Shown here one piece after another: positions 1 through 9,197 of a stretch of 64,000 bases of DNA (positions are counted from its first letter, which is position 1; every line of letters begins with the position of its first letter). The translations under genes were made by a program, and so were the position numbers. The notes beneath the pieces are model-generated. The model made no database searches. It was not told the DNA's origin and saw only the letters and a list, made by a program, of their open reading frames with translations. Source of the stretch: Oegoconia quadripuncta (lineage: Eukaryota; Arthropoda; Insecta; Lepidoptera; Autostichidae); contig OX438748.1 of the NCBI GenBank assembly GCA_949316235.1, forward strand, positions 35,556,036 to 35,620,035. Direction: 5' to 3'.

Positions 1-59
1 TGGCAACCAGTCAACCTCATTGTCGAGGGACATTACTGCCAGTTTCGAGTGAAAATTTT

Positions 60-372
60 TATTTATCTTATTTCTTCAGTTTATAGGTCAGTCTCAATCA
101 AAACAAGTAATTCGTCGTATACAGAGTCTAGTCACGGTCAAGTCATTCTTCAGAAAAGTGGCAGAATGCTTGACAAAAGATTTTGGCGGCTTCTTGTGGG
201 AACCCGAAAGCTCCGTTACGCACTTTAATTTACACTTCCCTTCACCTGTACACCAACACTAACGTTTGCTGCACAATATTCTGCCATTATTAAGCTTCAA
301 AAGTTAGAATGCACAAATTTTAAGACTTATAAAGAAAAATGCTACTTCACTCGCCGAGTTCCCGCCAAAAAG
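60..372 (-). repeat. Retroposon X copy 1 (partial)
   Basis: Reverse-orientation copy of the X family, described in full at 14909-15301. It shares the blocks reading ACTTCCCTTCACCTGTACAC and CTTCTTGTGGGAACCCGAAA with copies at 35.8 kb. It lacks the family's 3' poly(A) end and stops inside the GGCTTTTTGGCGGGAACTCG 5' end, where it abuts a LINE remnant on the other strand. Confidence 0.75.
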
Positions 373-776
373 CCTCCAGTATTCGCCACGCAGAATCGCT
401 TGCAGTGTTTAAACTGCGTGTAAAGGAATATTATTTATCTCTAATGAATTGTATATACTGTTATATATATTTATGTGTATTTTATTATTGTACTTATTTA
501 TATGGTTTGTTTATTTTAGTAAGTGTTTATCTTTGTATGTATTCCACTATACCTATGTATTTTCTATGTATCGTCTATGTACCTACTGATATTTAAGTTA
601 TTCAGCTTTTACTTTGCACTATCCAACTACTTATTAAAAAAGCTTCTTTAACTGAGGTTGTCTGGAAGAAATCGCTATCAGCGATAAGACCGCCTTTATA
701 CACTTCATCATCTAATGTTAAATGTTCTTTGTGTCTTATTTTTGTGTGCAATAAAGAATTTAATAATAATAATAAT
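364..776 (+). pseudogene. Non-LTR retrotransposon 3' end (RT C-terminus and 3' UTR)
   Basis: The plus strand encodes SIRHAESLAVFKLRVKEYYL and a stop shortly after, which resembles the last residues of many insect LINE reverse transcriptases. A 3' UTR follows with the block GAAATCGCTATCAGCGATAA, an AATAAA signal near 752 and a short AAT-repeat tail ending at 776. Such short simple tails are typical of non-LTR elements. The element is 5' truncated, with retroposon X lying directly upstream. The clade cannot be set from so little sequence. Confidence 0.6.
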
Positions 777-789
777 GCTATTAAATTTA

Positions 790-865
790 CTCGATTTAGG
801 AATGTCCAACCAAACCAAGTACTAAATGTACCCCACTGGGAACCGTATCCGCGGCCTCCTAACAT
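790..865 (-). repeat. SINE-C fragment, strongly diverged
   Basis: The stretch CCAACCAAACCAAGTACTAA followed by ATGTACCCC...GG...CGCGGCCTCC matches the head of SINE-C (see 14293-14606) in reverse orientation, with many substitutions. Confidence 0.5.
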
Positions 866-1569
866 CGCCCAACAGTTCGGGCTATCTTTGTAAATTGAGC
901 AACAGCTTTCTCTTTCTACCACTACTTATATTTCAAAAACTTGACGCTACATTTAAATGGGCCTTTTGAAGTTATGTTAAATGCAAACTAGATGAGGTAA
1001 TCGTGTATTATCTCACAACTTTTCACTTAGGAATTTCACTAGTTTTTTACAGCTGCTCCTTTGTTATTGTCCGGAAGGCATACCAAAGTTTGTTGCCCCG
1101 AAATATTCCGAGTGTCGTAACTGCACGCCTGCTGTATAGCTGTGTACAGTCGAGAGCACGACTACTGTAACACTAGTCTAAGCTAATTGCCGAATGTAAA
1201 TAGTCCAGTAAATTGTTCTTATCTTCTCTCTATACCTTAGCACAATCCTGTTGTCGCTTTTTATTATTATTTTATATATCAATAAATATTTATTTAGTAC
1301 ACCTATATATTTACGTTTGTATTTTGTTGCTATTTTATAGATGTTATGTTTAAGTAGGTATACGTGTCTATTGATCTATGTATGTATGTGTATGTATATA
1401 TATGAAATCTATTCACGTAGTTTGTATCTGCATCCCTATTTAATACCGCACAACCTGCCTATTTCAAATGTACTGTCCTTATACCCAAATATTGCTGGAA
1501 TAGATTTTAGTGATAAGGTCGCCAAATTGTACATTCTATTCTTACCACTTTTCTGAAACTGTATTTTCT
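866..1569. other. No gene recognised
   Basis: AT-rich DNA with no supported coding frame. The last 370 bases look like LINE 3' UTR sequence leading to the tail at 1570-1613, but nothing specific can be named. Confidence 0.5.
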
Positions 1570-1613
1570 TTTCTGTTGTGCAATAAAGTGTATTTGTATT
1601 GTATTGTATTGTA
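1570..1613 (+). repeat. LINE 3' tail with TTGTA repeats
   Basis: GTTGTGCAATAAAGTG is followed by tandem TTGTA pentamers. A poly(A) signal followed by a short tandem motif is the usual 3' end of several insect non-LTR families. A close relative of this tail lies near 20945-20990. Confidence 0.55.
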
Positions 1614-1743
1614 ATCAGTGGCTACTTTAAATTTTATAAAAATATATTAATGAGTCGTGACATTTACCCTCGGTGAAATTTTTCATAAATGTAAAGAAGT
1701 TAGTGATCGATTTTTTTGAAAATAGTTACAGGAGTTCTAACTA

Positions 1744-1799
1744 TATTCTCCGACGCAATGAAAATCACAGTGGTAATTTTAATCATTTAGTCTACGTTA
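1744..1799. repeat. Left member of 56-bp direct repeat flanking a LINE remnant
   Basis: This 56-bp segment (starting TATTCTCCGACGCAATGAAA) recurs at 2612-2667 with about seven mismatches, one copy on each side of the LINE remnant at 1811-2611. It is far longer than an ordinary target-site duplication and is already diverged. Confidence 0.7.
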
Positions 1800-1810
1800 T
1801 TTTTTTTAAT

Positions 1811-2611
1811 TTTTTTTTATATGAGAGGGCGGCAAACGAGCATGCGGGTCACCTGATGGAAAGCAATCACCGCCGCCCATGGACACCCGCAACACCAAAA
1901 GGGTCACAGATGCGTTGCCGGCCTTTGAGGAAGGTGTAGGCTCGTCTCTTGAAGGTTCCAATGTCGTACTCGTTCGGGAATACCGCTGCCGGAAGTCCGT
2001 TCCACAGGGTGGTTGTACGTGGTAAGAAGTTTCTTGAGCAACGTACAGTGGTAGACTTCCACTTATCCAGGGGATGTGGATGGAAATTTAATTTTCTCCG
2101 AGAAGTGTATCGGTTAAATTAAGCAGCGGGTATTAGCTCGAACAGTTCTTCAGAACACTCCCCATGAAATATGCGATAGAGAATGCAGAGGGACGCGACG
2201 TCTCTTGCCAGGGGATCCAGTCGGTCAGTGAGACTCTCTTGGCCGACAATTCGGACTGCGCGACGTTGAACGCGGTCAAAAGGAAGAAGCTGGTACTGAG
2301 GTGCCCCAGCCCATAGGTGAGAACAATACTCCACGTGCGGCCGAACTTGCGCCTTATAAAGTTGGAGGCGGTGAGCCGGCGTGAAGTAACGAGCCGCTCT
2401 ACTGAGGACACCTAACTTTTTGGAGGCCAACTTGGCCTTATCCTCCAGATGACCGCGGAATTGAACGCTACTGGAGATGTTCACTCCGAGAATCCCAATA
2501 CTCAGCTTAACGTCAAGGGGAGTGCTCTGAAATTGAAGAGACAGGGGAAATGGAATCCTCTTTGCGGTGAATGCGCGAACTTGTGTCTTTTTAGGGTTAA
2601 ACTTAACTAGG
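1811..2611 (-). pseudogene. Non-LTR retrotransposon RT C-terminal region, broken
   Basis: The minus strand encodes the thumb and C-terminal part of a reverse transcriptase. It enters the frame at about 2611 (VKFNPKKTQV), continues through SIGILGVNISSSVQFRGHLE and LYKAQVRPHVEYCSHLWAGA, and reaches ELIPAA before a stop at 2119. After this stop the same frame continues as [20 protein letters not shown]. The stop and an apparently shortened LARDVAS segment mark it as dead. The 3' end on this strand reads CACCTGATGG...TATATAAAAAAAA, an end commonly seen in lepidopteran jockey-superfamily LINEs. The endonuclease and RT catalytic core are absent. Confidence 0.8.
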
Positions 2612-2667
2612 TATTCTCTGACGCAATGAAATTCTCAGTGGTAATTTTAATCATATAGTCTACATTA
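2612..2667. repeat. Right member of 56-bp direct repeat
   Basis: Partner of 1744-1799, starting TATTCTCTGACGCAATGAAA. The LINE remnant lies exactly between the two members. Confidence 0.7.
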
Positions 2668-2963
2668 AAACATAGTCTACTATTTTTTTAGTAAATATCT
2701 ATATTATATCTAAAGCAAGATACCGATTGGTCAGAAGTTTTTTTTATTCTATCACTGACAGGTACTATATCCAAGTGCAAAAAATCACAGTCTTTAAGAT
2801 TATAGGAAGTTATAAGTATATCCTTACCGGACTAGAAACCGCTCGTCACACTGGGAGTGTGCGGCCGACTGTATATCTAAAGTATGGTGCAACTCGTTCG
2901 ATGACCTTTACTTGACAGCTTCTATGATAGTTAATGGACATGTGTTATGAATTTTTGTTATTA

Positions 2964-3638
2964 TTAGTAATAATCTGGCCCCTCGAACCACTGGCGCGGA
3001 TTAGTGAAGTTATGTAATGTGATGATCAGCCCTTCGTGCTCCGGAGGACATGTTATACGAGTATAGTCAGTCGCCCCTGTAGCATGACATCGTTTGTCGC
3101 GCGCGACGTAGGACTGAGAGTGGGATAGTTGTGTATTTCGTGCAAGTGAATGAGCAGGACAAATATTATTTCGGGCGATGTAAACGTTTATCTGGCCTGT
3201 CATGCTACCAGGTATACAGCACATTTTGTATTTTGCTGACGCCATGTTGGATTTATGGCCGTATATCTTGGCCACTTGCAGTACGTGAAACAGTTTATTA
3301 TTTACAATAGATAGGGGACAATGAAACTGCGCCGGCGCATCGTCTGCGGCGCATTGTGTATAGATTTGAATCGTGAGTAGCTTCGTGATTAATCGAGTGG
3401 ATTTATGATTAGATTGTTTAAGGAGGAAAAAGATTGTCATTACGATTGGATATGCTTTCCTTAACTTTAAAGTATCTGTAAAAAATATTTGATTTGCATC
3501 GATTGAAATGTGCAATGTTTTTGCCCGTGAAGTCCCTGAGCTGTTTTTTACGCACCCACGGTAAGAGACGGTTTGGTTCACGCCACTGCTTGAAGTTTTG
3601 ATGGACGATGAAATGCGTAAAGTGTGATAAGATAACAC
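2964..3638 (-). other. Unassigned 224-codon open frame overlapping a repeat
   Basis: An uninterrupted minus-strand frame of 224 codons with no motif, signal peptide or membrane segment I can recognise. Its 3' half (about 3060-3160) contains CCCCTGTAGCATGACATCGT and neighbouring bases that recur in reverse orientation at 35552-35660, so at least this part is an interspersed repeat. Open-frame length alone is weak evidence, and I do not call it a gene. The DNA from 2668 to 2963 and from 3639 to 3887 holds nothing recognisable. Confidence 0.3.
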
Positions 3639-3887
3639 ATCGCTGCAGTGAAACAGGTTTCGGCGAGAGTGAAACTGACCGCGCCCCTCGGGTTTACGAA
3701 ACCAACGAATTTTATTTATTGAACGCTACCTACCGCGCCGCGGTCACTCGCGTGAATTCATGGAAGCAAAAGGTGAGAGTAGATTCTGGTTGATGAATGC
3801 GTGATTACAGTGCCATTTAAGGGTTAATGTTTGAAGATACAATGTTAACTCTCTATCTTACGCGATGGAGACCCAATCAAAAATATA

Positions 3888-4249
3888 TTGGGTCTTTACC
3901 TATGAAATTGGAGTTTTTTTTCTTCGTTAATCATATGTACCAATTCCTGCGATTTTCAAAGCTATATCCAAATTAGTTTTTTATATGGAAATGGAATATT
4001 ATTTGAAGGTTTCATATGAAATATTTTTTAATTTAAATTTCACAATCACATAGTTAAAAAAATTTGAACAGAGCTCTTTTCACGTGCTTCCCATAATCAT
4101 TTCTTAGATTCGCTGAAACTTTTATAAAGCGGTTACTTTTAAAAATTAACGCTGCCTTACTTAACTTAATGTTATTCGATTTGGATTTGCCGTTCCCAAA
4201 AAAAAAAAAACAAAAATGTTTGTATGGAGAAATTTTTTTTATGTAGGTC
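3888..4249 (+). mobile_element. MITE-M copy 1
   Basis: Starts TTGGGTCTTTACCTATGAAA after a TA dinucleotide and shares the whole interior of the family (best copies at 17325-17733 and 55604-56020). The right end is degraded to ATGTAGGTCAATC, so the right inverted repeat is damaged. Confidence 0.8.
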
Positions 4250-4419
4250 AATCAAAATGGAACCACGTCATTAGTGTTAAAACGGGAGTTTGGAACCAAA
4301 TGGAATCATGGTCCTGTGATACCCGTAGTGGCTTTTAACCCATTATTATTAGGTACGGCAATTGCCGTTCTGTCGGTGTATTAACCTGATCAACCTCTGG
4401 TATAACCGTACTGTCCTGC

Positions 4420-4979
4420 AAAGTGTTTTTTTTTTTTTTTTTTCTATTTTTTTAATCGAGGGTTTTATCATTATAATGATAATGCCACCCTCATTGGAGC
4501 TAAACCTATCAAAGCACATACAAAACAACAAAACAAGACACAAAGCTTATCTACGACTTAAAGCTAGTTTCACGATTTGATACAGCGATTTGGCTTCCCG
4601 AGACAATGGAAAAGCCAAAACACTGTTGCATATCCCCACTTCGTATGTAAAATTGTAGTTAATCATAAATTGTCGTCTTAAGTCTTCGCTCCGGACGCAC
4701 TCCATTAAAATGTGGAAAGCGTCTTCTACACTTTCACATATTTCACAATTTGGGGACAATACTTTAGCCATTAAGTATCCAAATTTATTCAAAGGGATGT
4801 GACCCGAGCGAAGTCTCAAGACTGTTACAACTTCTCGTCTACTCATGTCGGCGCCATCGAACCATGGATATCGCAGGAGATTAGGTTGGATCGTCTTATA
4901 CCATATCCCTTTGCTTAAAGACCTTTTATCAAAGTATTCCTTCCATAATTCAAGGCATCTATCTTTAACCTTTTGCAAA
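4420..4979 (-). pseudogene. Non-LTR retrotransposon C-terminal zinc-binding fragment
   Basis: A 143-codon minus-strand frame encodes VTVLRLRSGHIPLNKFGYLM and then CEICESVEDAFHILMEC. This Cys-x2-Cys...His...Cys array ends many LINE polyproteins of the I and R1 groups, downstream of RT or RNase H. Sequence upstream of 4979 has a stop and no ATG, so only the 3' end remains. The 3' UTR includes runs of A on this strand (T tract at 4427-4443). The catalytic domains are missing. Confidence 0.65.
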
Positions 4980-5046
4980 GTGTTAAGTCAACCTATTTGG
5001 GCCACTGACTATTTTACCTCTAACAGCTGGAATACTACTAATACTA

Positions 5047-5180
5047 GATAGATAGATAGAATAAAGCGTTTATTTGCTTATTACATAAATACATAGAAAA
5101 ATATTCGACGCAACAATAATTCTGCTTGGTGTTATTCTTACAAAATGTAGCCTTATTTCACAGTAATAAAAGTAAAAACG
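5047..5180 (-). repeat. LINE 3' UTR with (TCTA)n tail
   Basis: The plus strand reads TAGATAGATAGA then ATAAAGCGTTTATTTGC. On the minus strand this is an AATAAA-containing 3' UTR ending in TCTA repeats. Related tails lie at 55346, 56395 and, in plus orientation, at 57251-57271. Confidence 0.6.
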
Positions 5181-5280
5181 ATACGACCTGTTTGGTGTAG
5201 TGGTTAGAAACTCTGCTACTATACCAAAAGGTTGCGGGTTCGAATCCCGCTAGGGGCATATGTTTGTATGATGAATACAG

Positions 5281-6041
5281 CAGAGATGTACAAAATACCC
5301 TGTACAAAGTATCTGCAATACAAAATGCAAGATACTTTTAAATAAAGTATTTCAGATACCAGATACAAAATACTTTCGAGAATAGTATCTGAAATACTAA
5401 ATACCAAATACGTATCTTCTAAATACTTCTTAAGATACAAATACTTTTGTAAGAAAACAAGATTTTATTTTAATGAATTCTAAGTTTATTTTTCTTAATT
5501 GACATAACACGAGCATAACACGATAACATAACACACACGTTACATAACATAACACGATTTATTCGTAAATAACTTAATGTTATTTACGTATGTAAATAAC
5601 TTAACATTAAGTTATTTACGAATTATTCGTAAATAACTTAATGTAATGTAATATATACAAAAAGGCGGTCATCTTCTCAAATGAAATTACATTTCAGTTT
5701 TTTTTTTTTAATTGTTTGGCTCGCACGACTTGTGCATTTGCCACATCTTGTATAGATACAGGCCAGTGCAGTGCAAAGTCGCCATCTACCAATGTGATGT
5801 TGGACTAATAATGACATGCTCAATTTTACGCATTTATTTTATATATTTCTACTAATATATTACTAAAAGTATTTTATCAGAAAAAGTATTTATAAAATAC
5901 TAAGATACCAAACAAAATATATTTAAATACAAGATACAAAATGATTTTTTAAAAAGTATTTTAGATACAAAATGAAAATACGTATCTTGCATCTTGTATC
6001 TGTATTTCAGATACTTGTATCTTAGATAAGTCACACCTCTG
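5281..6041. mobile_element. hAT-type MITE (761 bp)
   Basis: Flanked by an exact 8-bp duplication GAATACAG (5273-5280 and 6042-6049) that belongs to the SINE. The ends are CAGAGATGTAC and, on the other strand, CAGAGGTGTGAC. An 8-bp TSD with CAGRG termini is the hAT superfamily signature. The interior is packed with GATACAAAATAC-like words in both orientations, plus a perfect 22-bp inverted repeat at 5561-5582 and 5602-5623. No transposase frame is present, so it would have needed an autonomous partner. Confidence 0.85.
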
Positions 6042-6241
6042 GAATACAGACATGTGTTCCCGAGTTATGGATGTTTTTCATTTATGCATGTATTTATTTA
6101 CAAAAAAAAAATATTTGTGTAGTTTATCAACCATCTGGTATCCATAACACAAGCCTTTTTTTTTTTTTTTTTTTTCGAGGGGAAATACGTTTACGCATTC
6201 GACCCGCCGCTGTGGGGCAGCGACGGGGATATGTGGGACTC

Positions 6242-6264
6242 CCCGCTCCAATGACAGGAGCGGG
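6242..6264 (-). other. 3' UTR stem-loop of the R1-type element
   Basis: CCCGCTCC and GGAGCGGG form a perfect 8-bp stem around a 7-nt loop in the 3' UTR. A similar GCTCC...GGGAGC arrangement is seen in the related tail at 41761-42001. R1-group RTs generally recognise their own 3' RNA, so a conserved stem here may be a recognition element. That is inference. Confidence 0.55.
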
Positions 6265-6582
6265 ACTACCCACTAAAACCCCCCGGCGACCTTCCTCGGC
6301 AGTAGGGAGGACCTGGGAACGCATAAGCGGCTCCAGGTCGTCCCCCACCCCGCCTCCCCTCACAAGGGGAGGCCCGTTCCCGGAGGGCGGCTAGCGCGCC
6401 CTCCGCGGGAGCACTGTCGGGCCCCACACCGCGATCAGCGAGCGGTATGAGGCGCGACAGGGCCCGATGCGACGACACCCCCCCGGTCGCTCCGGGGGGT
6501 GTCATCCTCTCCCGGGTCGCGTCCGGCGGCTACATCGCCCCGAGATGTAGCCGCCCGCGACCCCGGGCGACGTGCAGGGGGG

Positions 6583-9195
6583 CTAGCGAGCGTTGCCGCC
6601 CCCCCGACGTCGCCTCCTGCGAGCGGGATCGGCCCTCTCCCGATCCCGCTCTGCGGCCTCCTTCTGGAGCATGACTGCCTCGCAGAAGGAGGCCGCTGCC
6701 CTCCAACCCTCCTCGCTCGCCAGCGTAGCCGCGACTAATGCTGGCGGGGACAGATCTCGTCCGATCCGGTCGACCAGGTCTCGACGCTCGGACTGCCACG
6801 CCGGGCAGTCCTCCAGCGTGTGCTGGGCGGAGTCCTGGTCGGACGCGCAGTGGTGGCATCGTGCCGTCTCCTCCCGTCCGATTCGACTCAGATACTCGCG
6901 GTGCAACGCGCCCGCTACCTTCCGCACTCGGGGGACCAGGCGCTCGAAATGCTCTTCGAAGCCCCATCGGCTGTCCAGGGTGAGGCCCAGGTACTTGATG
7001 CACCGCCCCACCTGGACTTCAGCGTCACCTACCCGGAGTCGCGAGCTGGGTGGTTGCCGGCCTCGTCGGAGGCCATGGAACCATAGCGCCTCGGTCTTGT
7101 GAGGCGCTACCTCCAGGCCCAGCTCGCGTACCTTCCCGACGACACATGCCACGCCAAGTTCGGCGAGCCGAAGCACCTCCTCGAAGTCGGTCCCCTCGGC
7201 CAACACCAGTGTGTCGTCTGCGTAGCAGACGATAGACAGGCCGGGGGGGAGACTGATGCGAAGGACCGCATCGTATGCGAGGTTCCACAACAGGGGCCCT
7301 AAAACGGACCCCTGTGGAACCCCGCAACAGACATCCCTCCGTGTTTCCACCCCGTTCCGACCAATAAACCTCACGGTCCTGTCGCGCAGATAGGCCCCGA
7401 TAACGGCCCGCAGGTAGGGAGGTACCTCGTGATATACGAGGGCCTCCCTGATCGCCTGCCAGGGGAGGGCACCGAAGGCGTTGACGATGTCCAAACTCAC
7501 CGCCAACGCCACACCCCCCCCGCGGACCGCCGATTCCGACAGGGAGCGAACGAGGTTGACCGCGTCAACCGTCGATCGCCCCTGCCGGAATCCGAACTGG
7601 CGGTCCGACAAATCGGGACCCACTCGCGACAGGTGCCCGCTGATACGAGCGGAGATAACTCTCTCGAAGAGTTTCCCCGTCTCGTTCAGCAGGCATATCG
7701 GTCGGAACGCAGAGGGATTGTCTGCGGTCCTTCCTTCCTTCTTCAGGAGCACCAGTCTCGCTTCCTTCCAGCCGAGGGGGAACACACCGTCACGGAGGCA
7801 GTTAGTGAATAGCTGCCTCATGCGGTTCCCCAGGATAGCCAATGCCAACACCAGCGCCTTACCCGGGACTCCGTCGGGTCCAGGCGCGGTGTTTCGGGAG
7901 GCCAGCCGCCGAACGGCCCGGTCCAGCTCACCCTCCGTGACTTCGCAATCGTCGGACCGGGGATCCCGGCCCGACTGCGACGGAGGGTTCGAGGGACTAT
8001 CCTGGACCCTTGGGAAGAGCGTGTCTTCCACTCTTCCCACGAATTCGGGGTCCAGGGTCTCCGTCAACGGAGGGACCCACGGTTTGAGCTTGCCCAGTAC
8101 CATTCGGTACGGGCGCCCCCATGGGTCCCTGTCCAGTCCCTCGATGAGCTCTCTCCAGGACCGGGCCTTGGCCTCAGCGATAGCATCGCTGAGAGCCTTC
8201 ACCGCGGCCCCGTACTCCCGACGCACTTCGGCTATCTCCTCGGCTGTGGCTCGCCGCCTTCTGCGGGCTCGAAGGTACGGGCGACGAGCTCTCGCGACCG
8301 CCGATCGCAGTCGCGAGATCTCTTCGCTCCACCAGTACGTCGAGCCCGCTCTGGCCGGCCGGACCCGGGGCATCGAGGCGTCGCAAATCGACACCATCGT
8401 GTCCCGGAACCAGGCCGCCTGCGCTTCCGGATCAGACGAGATCTCCTCCTCCCCCCAGTCCGCGACGTGGGCTGCGGCCGCGACCATATCTCGGTCGAGC
8501 CGCTTGAGGGACCAACGTCGCGGAGGGCTGCCGTCCTGACGTGGGCGGGTAGGATGGCGGAGCGACACACCGAATACGATGTGTCGGTGGTCAGAAAGGT
8601 TGACCACCTCCTCCGCCACCCTCCATCCCGACACCATGTGTGTCGCAGAGGGAGTCGCCCATGACAAATCCACGATCGACTCCCCCTGCCATCGCACACA
8701 GGTGCTGACTGAACCCCGGTTTATCAACCGGAGGTCCAGTCCCGCCGCCCACTCCAGGAGGGTCTCTCCTCTCACGTCGTCCCGGGTGTCGCCCCACTCT
8801 CGCGAGTGGGCGTTAAAATCACCCAGGACGAATACGGGACGGGGGGCGCAACCGCGGATGCGGTTCGCCAGCCCGTCCAGGTATGCCTCGTACGCGGCGA
8901 GGCCGCAATTCGGAGAGATGTAGCAGCCCACTACGGCCGTGGAACCCCACTCCACGGCCACAAACCCCATCCCGCTCCCTAGGAGGGAGCAATGGAGGCC
9001 ATCACCCCCAGCCCAATACACTGCAGCGGAGCCGTCGTCAGCCCCGAACCATCGAGGATGGTTCGGGACCGAGTAAGGCTCCGCTACCACCGCGAGGGCA
9101 ACTGACCACTCCGCGAGCGTCTGCATCAGCAGGTCTTGCGCTGCGCGGCAGTGGTTCAGGTTGCCCTGAAGTATTATATTGGGCCGTGGGTCCAT
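6583..9195 (-). CDS. R1-clade ORF2: endonuclease and reverse transcriptase
   Basis: 870 codons, intact. The N-terminus is an APE-like endonuclease: LQGNLNHC (residues 9-16), AEP near 38-40, GDFNAH (125-130) and SDH (201-203). This domain would nick the target and prime reverse transcription. The RT follows: FGFRQGRSTVDAVN near 534-547, VSLDIVNAFG near 566-575, GVPQGSVLGP near 625-634 and the catalytic YADD at 658-661. The C-terminus has a zinc-binding CHHC...H...C array (780-797) and a basic tail. Between LHR and EYL near residue 765 the usual thumb/connection region appears to be missing in frame, so the protein is shorter than typical R1-group ORF2 (over 1000 residues) and probably inactive. 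The start ATG overlaps the ORF1 stop by one base. Confidence 0.92.
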   Translation of the reverse strand: MDPRPNIILQGNLNHCRAAQDLLMQTLAEWSVALAVVAEPYSVPNHPRWFGADDGSAAVYWAGGDGLHCSLLGSGMGFVAVEWGSTAVVGCYISPNCGLAAYEAYLDGLANRIRGCAPRPVFVLGDFNAHSREWGDTRDDVRGETLLEWAAGLDLRLINRGSVSTCVRWQGESIVDLSWATPSATHMVSGWRVAEEVVNLSDHRHIVFGVSLRHPTRPRQDGSPPRRWSLKRLDRDMVAAAAHVADWGEEEISSDPEAQAAWFRDTMVSICDASMPRVRPARAGSTYWWSEEISRLRSAVARARRPYLRARRRRRATAEEIAEVRREYGAAVKALSDAIAEAKARSWRELIEGLDRDPWGRPYRMVLGKLKPWVPPLTETLDPEFVGRVEDTLFPRVQDSPSNPPSQSGRDPRSDDCEVTEGELDRAVRRLASRNTAPGPDGVPGKALVLALAILGNRMRQLFTNCLRDGVFPLGWKEARLVLLKKEGRTADNPSAFRPICLLNETGKLFERVISARISGHLSRVGPDLSDRQFGFRQGRSTVDAVNLVRSLSESAVRGGGVALAVSLDIVNAFGALPWQAIREALVYHEVPPYLRAVIGAYLRDRTVRFIGRNGVETRRDVCCGVPQGSVLGPLLWNLAYDAVLRISLPPGLSIVCYADDTLVLAEGTDFEEVLRLAELGVACVVGKVRELGLEVAPHKTEALWFHGLRRGRQPPSSRLRVGDAEVQVGRCIKYLGLTLDSRWGFEEHFERLVPRVRKVAGALHREYLSRIGREETARCHHCASDQDSAQHTLEDCPAWQSERRDLVDRIGRDLSPPALVAATLASEEGWRAAASFCEAVMLQKEAAERDRERADPARRRRRRGGGNAR

Positions 9196-9197
9196 TA
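9193..9197 (-). promoter_or_regulatory. TAATG stop-start junction of ORF1 and ORF2
   Basis: On the coding strand the ORF1 stop TAA and the ORF2 start ATG share one base. In the silkworm R1-clade element SART1, ORF2 is known to be translated by termination-reinitiation at UAAUG. The same arrangement here suggests the same mechanism. Confidence 0.8.

Noticed and set aside
5200..5260. tRNA gene candidate (A and B boxes)
   Set aside because: Box spacing and sequence are tRNA-like, but the same text continues into a SINE body and recurs five times; the acceptor stem does not close. The same applies to the other SINE heads.
6593..8539. Long plus-strand open frames (169, 352 and others) across the R1-type element
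   Set aside because: They are antisense shadows of ORF2 caused by high GC and few stop codons; no domain is visible in them.
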